Source: Pogostemon cablin (taxonomy: Eukaryota > Streptophyta > Magnoliopsida > Lamiales > Lamiaceae). From it: 64,000 bases of DNA. The translations under genes and the position numbers were made by a program. Of this stretch, positions 34,449 through 44,702 are shown in pieces. The notes beneath the pieces were generated by a model. The model did not search any database. It was given only the letters and a program-made list of their open reading frames with translations, and was not told where the DNA came from. Every line of letters begins with the position of its first letter. Position 1 is the first letter of the stretch. The stretch covers positions 12,520,602 through 12,584,601 of the forward strand of contig CM042996.1 of NCBI GenBank assembly GCA_023678885.1, read 5' to 3'.

Positions 34449-37400
34449 TCAGGCTACACACCTTCGGAAGGGCCCAAAGGGAGGTTCGAAAGTCGTTGAA
34501 TCTAGCAGAATATCGACCATCCCAGTACCACCAGATGGGGGAACAGTTTCGGAAGACAAAGGAACCACAGCAACAGACTCGGAAGGATGAAGCTCTGACT
34601 CGGCCATAACAGAAATTTGATCAGGCATGTCGGGGGCTCCATGTAAAGTAGAAGCCTCGAGTTCGGCAAGTGATTCCCATGATAGACACCTCCGCGGACA
34701 CGGGGGAAAGCTCCAAAGAAGGGTCATTAGTCGGAAAGTCAGCAGTGGTAAATTCCAGGACTTCATCAGCGAAGGCCTCATTCGATGCCCCTCCGAATCC
34801 TCACCAGGGTCATACTCAGGAGCCTGGGTGTCAGTGATAAAATCGGAATACTCGCCAAGCAACCCCAAATAAAATTTGCCCTTCAAAGACTCACTTGGAG
34901 GCATCCTCTCCTGACTGAGGGCCTGACGAAGGATAGCGCGCATACCATCCAGACATTCAGGATAAGGCCTCTCTGAAGATGACTTGGCCATAGCGGCGGA
35001 AGAGGAGCAGAAGCAATAGATTTTAGTTTTGGGGATGACCATGTCCTGATAATAGAGATTGTCTGCCTGTACTAGAAGAAGTCCATCCTTGAGATGATCC
35101 ACATCAGCCAGAGCCTCATCCCGCTCTTGTCGACCCTCTGTGACTGCATCATCGGACTCCTTAATCCTCAGGTTAATAAGAGCCTCGGAGGCCTCTTTCT
35201 CTTGACATACCTTCTCGATTTCCTTGCCAGAGCTCTTCTGAGCTCTTTCGAAGCTCAACTCCCTTATTCTGCTCGACCCTCAGCTCTTCTCAGATTCTAG
35301 CTTTAGCAGTACTCACCTCAAATGCTTTCTTCTTCTGATCCTTTACCTTCTGAATGAGCGAAGCCACCTCGTCTTGTAAATGGGAATCACGCCATTCCAA
35401 TTAAGAGTTGCAGTGCAAAGTATTAGCGGCGTGAAGTGCTTGTCGACCAAGATAGCTGGTAATACAATGGAGGGAATCCTTAGAGGACATATTCCCAATA
35501 TGGCCGAGGAGCTCTTGGGTGCAACCTTTGAAGGGAAAAGTGGCAGCACGAGCCAAACAAGCTGGAGCATCAAAGTCGAACAGAAGCTCCTGAGTGCGGA
35601 GAAAGGTTTTCCCAGCCTCATCCAAGTGTCTGTACTTCTTCAGGAGTTCCTGGTCGGCAATCGGATCAATCAGAAGATACGGAGTGGCCTTATTCAATAA
35701 GGGCAGGACAGAAGAAGAATCCTCGGTAGAGGATCCACCATGTCCCCAAAAATGCAAGGGGGTCTTTCCCTGATAATATCCCCACATCTCGGAAGGGGAG
35801 CAACGAAGGGCGGCAATATTACTGGAAATACCACCCAAAGAAACCTTTGTAAGATTCAGACTGAAAGGAACTGGACGCTCCATGTACAAATATGAAGAAC
35901 CACCTGGTTGATCGGGAGCAACTATTGGGAACTGAGCAAAGGTTTCAAGAGAGGAAGAAGAGCGATATCACAAACATCTACAGTCTTTCGAGGGACGGTG
36001 CCAGGTGCAACAGGGGAACCAACATCAGCAACTCCAACATCATCGTCCCTAACCTTCTTCAAAGGATGAATGACGAGAGAAGTGCTATCATGGGTACCCT
36101 CCTCGGAACTCTCATCTTGCAACCCATACTTCCATTTAGAGGCTACGGATTAAGCAGCAATTACCTCAGAGCCCCCCTTCTTAGACTTTGGAGCTCTCAG
36201 GGCTTTATTGGAAACCTTTTCCCTAGGACCCGCAGCCGGTCCTCGGGCGATATCAACATCCAATCTCGTAGAGAGGGGGTCTGAAGGCTCTTGAATTCTG
36301 ATAGCTATAAGGGGCTGAACGGAAAGAGGGGCTCTAGATAGTTTCCGGAAATGAGTATGAGAAGCCTTCTTCTTCCCCTTGTTAAGCGCAGTTTTTTAGC
36401 GGGCAAAGGGAAAAGTAGCAATGCGAACTATATCGGGCATGAGGCGCTTCTCTTTCCCTGAACATAACAAGAAGAAAAAATGTTAATATGAAAGGAAAAG
36501 TTTATATAGGAAAGAGAAACACCACCACAAATGTTGCAAAAGAGAAAGTAACAACTGGAAAGTCACCTGGCATAGCTATAGCTGAAGGAGTAAAACTGGC
36601 TCGAAAAAGATTCTTTCCAGTAAGAATGGACTGGTAGTGACATTTTTTCTCGAAAAGCTTGCAAATACGACAGAGTGCATCCTAAAACACTGTAGGCAAC
36701 TTCTCGAGAGCACACGATTCGCCTACTGCATAAAATAAAAGGAGACAAATATTAGAGTATTCCAAATAACAAAGAAGGGGGCCAAAAAAGACATACACGC
36801 ACTGAGAACAGGTTTGAAGAAGGAGCTTCTGGGGAGCACCGTGGGATTTTGAGAATCCTCGAGATCATAGATGGCAGATCCCCTCCATGGCCCGCGAACC
36901 CAGAACCAGGGGTTTTTCCACCCCTTAACCAAATTGGGCAAAGAAACGACGAGGTTGATATGACGAGGTACCTAATAATAATATCATTTCGTCCTATTAT
37001 TTGGAGTAAGTCGGTACAAGAAATTAATTTCAGAGCTAGTCAAGAAGGAATACATTTTCTTTCAAAAAGGAACTAAAACTCCCATCAAAGCCACCCAGCC
37101 GTTGGGAGCCAATAGAGCAGGGGCTATACCCCAAAACTCGAAGATGTCCCTAATACAGGGATGAAGAGGAAATCGAAGGTCGAGCTCAAGTTGCAACTCG
37201 TAAGCCGCAACAATGTTCGGTGGAGCATAACACATTCGGACGTTGGAAGAAGGAAGGACGAAATCAATGTCTTTCCCACATTGGAATTTTCGAGAGCATT
37301 GAAAGCGCTCTTTTGTAACCAAGAATCATCAATAATAGAGGGGACCTCAGTGGCAGAAAAAGGGAACCCCAGTCTCCCACTGTGGAAGTTCCCCGAGATG

Positions 37401-37618
37401 AGCAACCAACCTAGGACGAGCATTATCAATCTGTGCATTATGCTCTAACTTAAAGTTAGAAACAAAATTGGCAACTGTCTGATCAAAGGTGAGTTTAGAA
37501 GAGGAATGAGAACTCGAACCTTCTTCTAGAAGGGGAGAAAGAGATCCAGACCTCCCGAGTGAAGAATCGGTCGAATGAGAAGGGATCTAGAAGGAGAAAT
37601 GGAACCCTCACAAGCCAT
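34449..37618 (-). pseudogene. Antisense gene A of the Tat element, spliced, putative gypsy-type transposon domain
   Basis: ATG at 37618 (MACEGSISPSRSLLIRPILH). The conserved core at about 37230-37070 reads AYELQLELDLRFPLHPCIRD then IFEFWGIAPALLAPNGWVAL, which matches the Pfam-type putative gypsy type transposon domain (Transposase_28, by memory), followed by LVKGWKNPWFWVRGPWRG (about 36930). Two introns look real on the minus strand: about 36796 to 36726 (GTATGT...TTTATGCAG) and 36566 to 36458 (GTGACT...TATGTTCAG). Further down are 35889-35401 (EELLKKYRHLDEAGK-like) and a coiled coil plus acidic tail at 35258-34449. Frameshifts and stops make it a pseudogene. Function unknown. Confidence 0.65.
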
Positions 37619-37945
37619 ATCTTGCGAAATTGTAGCAAGAGGAGAATACGGTGCAAAAAGGAAGAAGAAAGGAAACCCTAGGTGACGGCGAGAAAAAAAC
37701 TCAGAGACGCAGAACAATAGAACTAGGAAAGGAAAGATAATGAAGAAAGAGGGCACCTGGAGAGGGTAAGGATGCGAACAGTGTAAAGGGAATCGCAACC
37801 ATCAGAGAAGAAGATAGAAGAGGAAAATTCAAAGGGCGAGAAAGAATGGAAGAAATAAACTGGCAAAGTTTTGAAATTTGAAATTTGAACAAAAATTCCA
37901 GATATCAGAAACGCCCACAATCTTGCGAAAATGTCGCAACGACCC
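37619..37945 (-). promoter_or_regulatory. 5' flank of antisense gene A
   Basis: Non-coding upstream side of gene A. On the minus strand it is rich in CTTTCC/TTCTTC words typical of plant 5' leaders. A truncated LTR lies directly beyond it and is oriented so that its promoter side points toward gene A. Confidence 0.35.
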
Positions 37946-38534
37946 TCTTTGGTCGAACCAAACTGTCGTGGTCGAATCATACTTGCGCCGTCTCACTATT
38001 TCGCATATAACTTCCACATCCGAGATCCAATTTGAGTGATTCTTGAACTCACACGATCCTCTCTTCCTTGGATTTCTATCCATATAAAGAAATCAAGAAA
38101 ATTCTAAGATTTTTATCTGTAACAAGCCATGTAAAGTAGAACATCAGTTCTATTCGACATAGCTCGCGCGAAGTCACCATTTTGCACATAACTTTCTCGT
38201 TTGGAATCCGATTAAGGTGTTCTTTACGCCAAAATGATCCTCTTTTCAGTGCATTTCCAACCATATATCACACTTCCCGTTCAGAGCTCTACTCGAACAC
38301 ATAAAAATTACATAAGTTGGATGTGCGTTTTTCAGCATTCATACACAAATTGCACTTTTTCTCCAACTTGGCACTTTTGATCACTTTTTCCACCTAAAAC
38401 AAAATAAAACACCCTAAGTGCACCCTTTTCTCACATATATTGAATATAAGATACTTGTGCTAATATATTATAACCATTCTCATCAAAAAGGTGTTAAATT
38501 GGACACTAAAACACTCTTATTTTCACTCTCAACA
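37946..38534 (-). mobile_element. Truncated LTR of the third Athila-like family
   Basis: Matches the right-hand 500-600 bases of the LTR at 20514-22257 (shared: CATATAACTTCCACATC, CACATATATTGAATATAA, GGTGTTANATTGGACA, CTCAACA). GACCC occurs on both sides (37941-37945, 38535-38539), a possible 5-bp duplication, but the left end lacks TG, so it is truncated or rearranged. It contains GGTCGAAC and GGTCGAATC near 37950-37978. Confidence 0.6.
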
Positions 38535-38701
38535 GACCCCCCAAGAATCAAAATGCAAAGACAGAGTAAAACCAGGGTAAGGAACTAAGAGAAAAAGGCA
38601 AAGATCAGATACTCTGAAGCATGGGGAATATAACGTACAGGAATACGGATCGACCCTAGATAATCTTGAATCATAAAAATTATCCAGGCTCGAGGGGCTA
38701 A
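38535..38701 (+). other. Tat 3' end with polypurine tract
   Basis: Short non-coding stretch ending GGCTCGAGGGGCTAA directly before the 3' LTR. The GAGGGG run is the likely plus-strand primer. Confidence 0.55.
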
Positions 38702-39346
38702 TGTTATGGGTATTACATCCCCTATGCCCATTAGGCCAGAAGCCCAAAAAACCATGATGCAAGGGAATAAACTCAAACCTAGAAGACGCGCCTCAGGAAA
38801 TAGCCAAGAATGGGCCCAAAGGACGAGCCCAAAGAGCAGAAGGTCCAATGGCTAGAAACCCAACGAAGGGATAGGAGGCCGAGACCCCTCGGCAGAGTGT
38901 CTAAATCTGAAGCTGAAAGGAGCACTCCCGGGTTCGAACGAACAATGAAACCTCGAAAACAAACCTGGCCGATGATCAAAAGTGTTATCAGGATTGCCGG
39001 GCAAAGTATAGACACGACTGCAGGGACTACCAGTGGTGACAGGCTAAAGACAAGAATAACAGTAAGGAGATATGTCTTGGGCAATAATCCCTACGCTAGA
39101 AGACAACACACAACAGGCACGACTTTCGTAATCCACCAATAGGAAGCCAACAATGGAGAGAGAGGCCTGCCACCCTCTGGGAATCATCTGGCGTCACCCT
39201 GCACTGGCTACCGAAAGTTGCCGATGTACTCGCTGCTCTCATTGATAGCTGCTTGTCTTCATCCAGGTGGCACCACGAGATTGGACAACCATTAGGGTTT
39301 GGCTGGTAGTATATATAGTTTCTCTCACAAGAGAGAAGCAGGTTAC

Positions 39347-41072
39347 TGATGAGCATTTTCTCTACACACAATTAACCCCAAGTATGAAGGGTATCAATTG
39401 TAGTTTCGAAAGGTGACCAAGTGAATATCGAACCCAAGGGACGACGTATTATGAATTTAATTATTATCTAAATTAATTAAGACGATTATGGCAATATAGT
39501 TTAAGGGTTGAATGATTAAACTACTAAACAAGTAACTAAAATAACAAATAAAATAAAGTCACTTGAAGAATACGAAAGTGGATCAAGTATGAGAATAGGT
39601 AGCTCAAGGGAAATCCAGTTTTACTACTTAACTTCCCTTCCGTGTGTGAGTGACCGGCTCTGCCTTGTGGAATATAGACGCATCACTAAGTCATGCATAT
39701 CTACTCTATAGACACAAGTAAACATGCGTGTAACACGTGTGAATAACCTCAGAGTAAGAGATATAATTTCACTCCCATTTCTAGGTACTATCAGTATCAA
39801 TTATTTCCCCTAGGATTGGTACTCTAACCCGATATGATCTCCCTTTATAGGTAATATGAAATTATCCTCTTTATCATACTTATTAACCCGAATTTAATTC
39901 AATTAATAAGTATTCATATATGATAGTTCTAATGAAGTTTCGGAGTCCCCTCACTTAGAATCATAACATGGAATCTTGCTCAGCAGTGAACGCACTCAAT
40001 CAATAACCAAGATATGTATTCAGACTCTACATAACAGTTAATGATGCACAAAACGACCGTGAGTATGGATTAATAAAGTACAATCATATATAAAATATAT
40101 CTACAAGTAGTGTTGTACGGAGTGTATACAAAAAAGTTCAATTAACTAGATAAAACCTTCACAACCCTAGTTCTACCAAAAAGGCTCTAGCACATGATGT
40201 TGCGAAGAACAATAATGGGTATTGGATAGATCTTACCCGGATGTACAAAAAATACAAGATAAATTAGAAAACAAATAAACCCTAGATGTGGCGTCATCAC
40301 GTTCTTCTCCCTATTGAATTCTCTTCTTAGTTCTCCCCTTGATTCCACAAACGAATCTTCAAAATGATGGATGGATGGAGGAAAGGATGATGGTTGGGGG
40401 GTGATCCCCCCTTGTGGGGTGTAGTATTGTTGTGGTCTCTCTTCTCCTCTTTTGTATTATAGATCATGTCTCTACTGCAGCATAAGCATTCTTTTATACT
40501 TGTAATTGCACCTTCCGGGCCTGGAATGGGCTTTTTAAGTGATCAAACGCATTGACGGTGTAAAAATACGGATATGGTAAGTTCCCGAGCATCGATTCGA
40601 CCTCCACAACAGGTCGAATTGAACACCACAAGTCGAATCGGAAGTCGAATCAGCCTACTGTAAGTCTCAGGCGCTCTATTCGACCAACTGCCCTGGTCGA
40701 ATCGACGTGATGAGGTCGAATAGGTAATTCTGTAAATCGATTCGACCTCGATTCGACCTGATGCCCAGGTCGAATCCCCCTGTCATGGCCGAATCCACCT
40801 TCTGTACATGTTGTGTTGCCAATTCGACCTGAAGGGATGGTCGAATTGACCTTCTTTAGATCGAATTGACCTCCTGCTTCGCCCAAACGGATGGCTTCGA
40901 CTTCATTTCTTTAGTATTCAACACTTCCACTCCGATTTCCTTCGACAAACCACTCAAATAGCTCCAACAACATCTGATTTGTACCTTTTCACAATATATA
41001 TCGGTTTTCAACCGATTTCAACCTTCAAACACTCCATAATAGCACAATATTCGTGAATTATCACACTTATCA
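39347..41072 (-). mobile_element. Solo LTR of an Athila-like family inside the Tat 3' LTR
   Basis: 1,726 bp, from TGATGAGCATTTTCTC to CACACTTATCA, flanked by perfect GTTAC duplications (39342-39346, 41073-41077). No internal sequence, so it is a solo LTR left by recombination between two LTRs. Its left 1.1 kb is close to 20514-21630, its right 0.6 kb is not, so the two LTR families differ in that part. By similarity, its own orientation is minus. Confidence 0.9.
40593..40895. repeat. Cluster of GGTCGAAT / ATTCGACC words in the solo LTR
   Basis: Ten exact copies of GGTCGAAT or its reverse complement ATTCGACC plus at least four one-base variants in about 300 bases, in both orientations, with uneven spacing. 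One tight pair is CGATTCGACCTCGATTCGAC. No copies were noticed in the rest of this LTR. Confidence 0.85.
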
Positions 41073-41310
41073 GTTACTCATTCTCACACTTGACATTACA
41101 CTTGTAATTTGTAGGTTTTAAGAGTAATGTTCTTGTGGAAAGTAATAAAAAACTGAATGAGTTCTTTGGTGGGAATGGGTTCTCCTATGGTTTTGATCTC
41201 TTATTTATGATTTTATCTTGTTTGATTGTGATCGTTCTTGGTTCAATTATACAATAATCTTTATCTCTTAAACACAAATTAACTAGGCAAGAACACACAT
41301 GAACAAGTAC

Positions 41311-42149
41311 TCCCTCATTTCTTCTCCTGCCACGACGGTGCGCAGCCTCTTTATTATTTTACTTAATCGAAATTCATTGATTAACTTGCATCCTTGGTTC
41401 ATGAATTTTACAATCTATCTTTGTCCAACCTTCAGGGTGAACCTTTGTCACTGTGGTTCTGCCACATTCCTTCTCTAATCATGAAGTCAAGAGAGATGCG
41501 TTTTGCCAGGGAAATATTAAGGTAATAAGGAAACGTGTAGTTCTTGTAAAGTATTAACCATATTCCATTGAAGGTGCAAGTAAGTCATATATTCCGTTCT
41601 TCATAGTAGCTTATATTTCTTTACTGTTTAAGTACCTTCGGCAATGTAATTTCAGGCGATTCATTTACACTATAGAAAATGAGGCGACTTTTTTGCAGTA
41701 CTGCATCATCGAACCCCTGGGATCTCTTTTTTGTCAAATACTCTCAGGTCTCCTGGGATTTCTAATAGTTGTCCCTTTTGCTTAGATCTCACATATTTTT
41801 CTTGCTCTGGATAATGTTAAGGTAAGAACAATGGTATTACCCTATCTCAGTAATAGAGGATATATACAAGCTTCAGCCGTATCCACTTGTTCACAGATCG
41901 AGGCTTCTGATGATGAAGGTGGATTTCACAGTCAACCTGCTTATTAATTTTTCTCATATTTGTTGGAAAATATATATAAGGCGTCAATTTGTGGCCTTCT
42001 TTGCCTATAGCTGTGAGAAAATTTTAATACTCCGTATATATCTTATAGAACTGATTTTTCTTTCTTGTTATGTTTCTTTAACCTAATGTTTAATTGTGGT
42101 TGGATTATTTAGTTTCTTAAAAATAATGTTGTTGCCTGCAAAAATTGTG
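41311..42149. other. Gene-like or old repeat sequence right of the Tat element, unidentified
   Basis: Mixed composition with some intron-like borders (for example AATATTAAGGTAATAAGG near 41510 and TGTGCACAGGTG near 42150). One plus-strand stretch near 41870-41940 reads SNRGYIQASAVSTCSQIEAS in frame. I recognise no family. It could be the far part of the gene debris at 6840-7460, split by the Tat insertion. Confidence 0.3.
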
Positions 42150-42360
42150 TGCACAGGTGTTTTTGGAATTAAAATGCAAGAGTTTTTGTTTTATGCTATG
42201 AAGAATGTTCAGTGGGACCAAAATTTCTTAACGGTCTAATGGAAAAATTAACGGCAGGACCATTACTTCAGGAAAAAGACCTTTGGGACTGAAGTCAAGA
42301 CTATTGGGACCAAACCCAAATGGGACTGTATTGGGTGGAACTAGTATTGCAATTTTCTCG
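42150..42360 (-). repeat. Dispersed repeat with TTTGGTCCC words, copy 2 (inverted)
   Basis: The reverse complement runs CGAGAAAATTGCAATACTAG then TTTGGTCCCAATAGTCTTGA, matching 6497-6720. It ends against the LRR fragment at 42345-42800, at the same boundary word as copy 1. Confidence 0.65.
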
Positions 42361-42800
42361 AACGCTTCCTGTCAACCTGTTCCACCTTAACCTGAGAAGT
42401 ATGAGGTTAGACCAGTCAGAAAGATTCTTCGGAATCTCACTGGAGAATGAGTTGTTGGTCAAATTCAGGTGGCAGCCTAAATAGAGCGCCTATTTCTGGC
42501 GGAATCCCCTCATGGAAAGTGTTGAGATCGAGATTCAGGGCAGTGAGGAATGTGAGATTAGAGAGGTAAGGTGAGAGAGTGCCCACTAAAGCCATGAACG
42601 ACAAATTCAAGATCCTAACTCTCTAATGGAGATGGCCGCAAATCGCACCTGCCCATTTGCAGAAATGGACGGAATCATTCCCAGAGTTGAGGATTGCGAA
42701 GTGGGTCGTCAATTAGTTTGGTAAACAACGATGAACAGCCCACCATTTTCACAAGTGATGCTAAGGTGAGCGGTGGTGCCGTCGTGGGAGGAAGGCCAAT
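42345..42800 (-). pseudogene. LRR-XII-like receptor kinase N-terminal fragment
   Basis: On the minus strand, shifting frames give LIDDPLRNPQLWE, a SVHFCKWAG-like stretch, RVRILNLSFMALVGTLSPYL, SNLTFLTALNLDLNTFHEGI, PPEIGALFRL and NLILLRLRWNRLTG. This is the usual start of LRR-XII (EFR/Xa21-type) immune receptors: LRRNT domain, then the first leucine-rich repeats. Several frameshifts and stops, and no kinase part in the window, make it a pseudogene. The scrap at 6330-6492 may come from a related gene. Confidence 0.7.
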
Positions 42801-43252
42801 ATAATTTGATTTGAAATAGGATGTGTATTAAATAAAATAAATTAGGGGTAATTTAGATAATTTAAAAATATATATATTAATTACTTAATAATAGAGGTGT
42901 GTATTTAGTAGTACTCAAACAGAAATCAATAAATTTGGGATGAGTAAATTTGGAACTAATAGAAAATAGGTAAATTTGGGACGAATAGAAAACTTTGGGG
43001 CGAATAAGTAAAATTAGGATGAATATACAAATTTGGGACGAATAGAGAACATGTAAATTTGGGATGAATAACCAAATTTGTGTCAAAAAGTAACAATCAC
43101 TCTATTCCAAGATAAAAAGTATTACTCACTCTATTCCAAGATAACCTTCGACGTTACTGTAGACATAAAATTTAAGAAAAATTGATCTTTGATTAATTTT
43201 ATTGATTTTTAAAAGATAATGTAGTACTTTTAGGTAATAAATAAATTATATA
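42801..43252. other. AT-rich spacer with a short repeated word
   Basis: No gene. A unit like AAATTTGGGA(T/C)GAATA recurs about six times in 42930-43080 with irregular spacing, a degenerate minisatellite. Confidence 0.5.
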
Positions 43253-43465
43253 CCCCCTCTGTCCCACCCAAATAACATCATTTTACTATATTGCGCGTCT
43301 CGTTCAAATTGCAACATTTTTCCCTTTTAGTAAAAAGGGCCTACCAATGGCCCACTACTACTCATCACATCCCTCCAATACACCTACCAACTTTATATAA
43401 AATAATAATACTCATTAATCTACGTGGAAAAAATAAATGTATCTCTTCACCCAGGACGGAGGGAG
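43253..43465. mobile_element. Stowaway MITE (213 bp)
   Basis: CCCCCTCTGTCCC at the left, GGACGGAGGGAG at the right, TA on both sides (43251-43252, 43466-43467). Inside are TACTATATTGCGCGTC and AGTAAAAAGGGCC, which occur inverted in the MITE at 44156-44368, so both belong to one subfamily. Confidence 0.88.
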
Positions 43466-43781
43466 TAGTTTGTTATGTGTGTTAGGTGGGGTGGTAAATC
43501 TAAATTTTATAAATATGTTATGTTTATTAGGTGAGACTGATACATTTGTAATTAAGATGTACTTTTAGAGTTTAAAATTTAAGATGTTTACTTTTTTGGG
43601 CAGTGAAGTTTAATGTGAGACGGACGAAACGAAAAATATGAAATTTAACTTTGGATGGAGTGAATAAAATTTTATAATAAATTAATATAAATTTAATTTA
43701 AATAATTTAAAGTATTTGTAAATAAATTATTTCAATTATTTTAAAAAATAAATGTTTAAAACATTTTTTTATAAATTATTA
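43466..43781. other. AT-rich spacer with a decayed MITE-like piece
   Basis: Near 43590-43670 GAGACGGACGAAACG and TTGGATGGAGTGAATA resemble degraded Stowaway ends, but the borders cannot be fixed. No gene. Confidence 0.4.
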
Positions 43782-44007
43782 CTCCTTCCATCCGTCGGAA
43801 AGGTATACATTTTGCTATTTTGGGCATCCGCACCAAAGGTATACATTTCTCTTTTTAAACACATGGGACCCATACACATCAGTAAGACATTTAATATATG
43901 GGTCCCACACACCTCATTAATACAATTACCTACTACACATTAAATAATAATATTTCTTAATCCACGTATAAAAAATAAATGTATACATTTTGGATGGACG
44001 GAGGGAG
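43782..44007. mobile_element. Stowaway MITE (226 bp)
   Basis: CTCCTTCCATCCGTC at the left, GATGGACGGAGGGAG at the right, TA duplications at 43780-43781 and 44008-44009. The inside has GGTATACATTT and TGGGACCCA words, different from its neighbours, so a separate subfamily. Confidence 0.88.
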
Positions 44008-44155
44008 TATTATATTATGAGACGCAGGGTGTGCATGGAGGTTATTTTGGGGATTAGATTATAAAGTGGGCATTTTTTATGCTTTGAAAATGCGTGGCAA
44101 AAAAATTGTTGTACAATTGAAAGTGGGAAGTTTGAATTTTTTCTATTATATATTA

Positions 44156-44368
44156 CTCCCTCCGTCCCGGACGAACAACACCATTTTCTTTTTGCACGTA
44201 GATTAAAGAGTATTATTATTTTATGTAAAGTAGGTATGTGAATTAGAGAAATGTGATGGGTAGTGGTGGGCTATTGGTGAGCCCTTTTTACTAAAAGAGA
44301 AAAGTGATGCAATTTGGACGGGACGCCCAATATAGTAAAATGGTGCTATCTAAGCGGGACGTAGGGAA
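44156..44368. mobile_element. Stowaway MITE (213 bp, inverted relative to 43253-43465)
   Basis: CTCCCTCCGTCCCGG at the left, GGGACGTAGGGAA at the right, TA at 44154-44155 and 44369-44370. Confidence 0.87.
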
Positions 44369-44639
44369 TATGTTTTAGAATGTAATACCTTCATCCCACC
44401 ATAACGTTTATGTATTTATATTTTGAACGTCACATCCTAAGATTATTTTCATTTTATAATAAATGAGACCACACAAAATAATTATTAAGACCAATATAAA
44501 AATACCCCTTTGTTTAATTCAATTATTAATACCAACAATAATCAACTTATATATCAAATTTACTCAATTTACACTTTTTGAATTTTAATGCTCCTACTAT
44601 TTAAGTTATAACATGTCTAAAAAAAAGATGTTTCTCTCT
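44369..44639. other. AT-rich spacer
   Basis: No gene seen. A possible old MITE start (TACCTTCATCCCACC) is at 44388, without a matching end. Confidence 0.4.
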
Positions 44640-44702
44640 CTAAGTTTTTCTCTCTGCCTTCTCACTAAAAATTTTTCTTGATTTCACACGTTTTCATCCG
44701 GC

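Larger units (their letters stand above)
7466..41305 (+). mobile_element. Tat-lineage Ty3/gypsy retrotransposon interrupted by nested insertions
   Basis: LTRs at 7466-8346 and 38702-41305 share the start TGTTATGGGTATTACATC and the end AAGAACACACATNAACA, with matching AGTAC duplications outside. The order is 5' LTR, PBS, gag, protease, RT, RNase H, a second RNase H, integrase, long non-coding part, two antisense genes, PPT, 3' LTR. The double RNase H and the extra genes after pol mark the Tat lineage (Ogre/Retand relatives). Taking out the Athila insertion (11627-26879) and the solo LTR (39347-41072) leaves about 16.9 kb. Every gene has stops or frameshifts, so it is not autonomous. Confidence 0.88.
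38702..41305 (+). repeat. 3' LTR of the Tat element, split by a solo LTR
   Basis: 38702-39346 plus 41078-41305 together match the 5' LTR (881 bp). The break falls in CAG(A/G)TTACTCATTCTC; the unbroken form is seen in the 5' LTR near 8110-8130. Followed by the AGTAC duplication at 41306-41310. Confidence 0.9.

Noticed and set aside
37941..38539. Complete solo LTR with GACCC duplication
   Set aside because: The left end lacks TG and two thirds of the LTR is missing; the 5-base match could be chance, so it is given only as a truncated LTR.
40593..40895. CRISPR-like array
   Set aside because: The word is too short (8 bases), occurs in both orientations and with uneven spacing, and the host is a plant.
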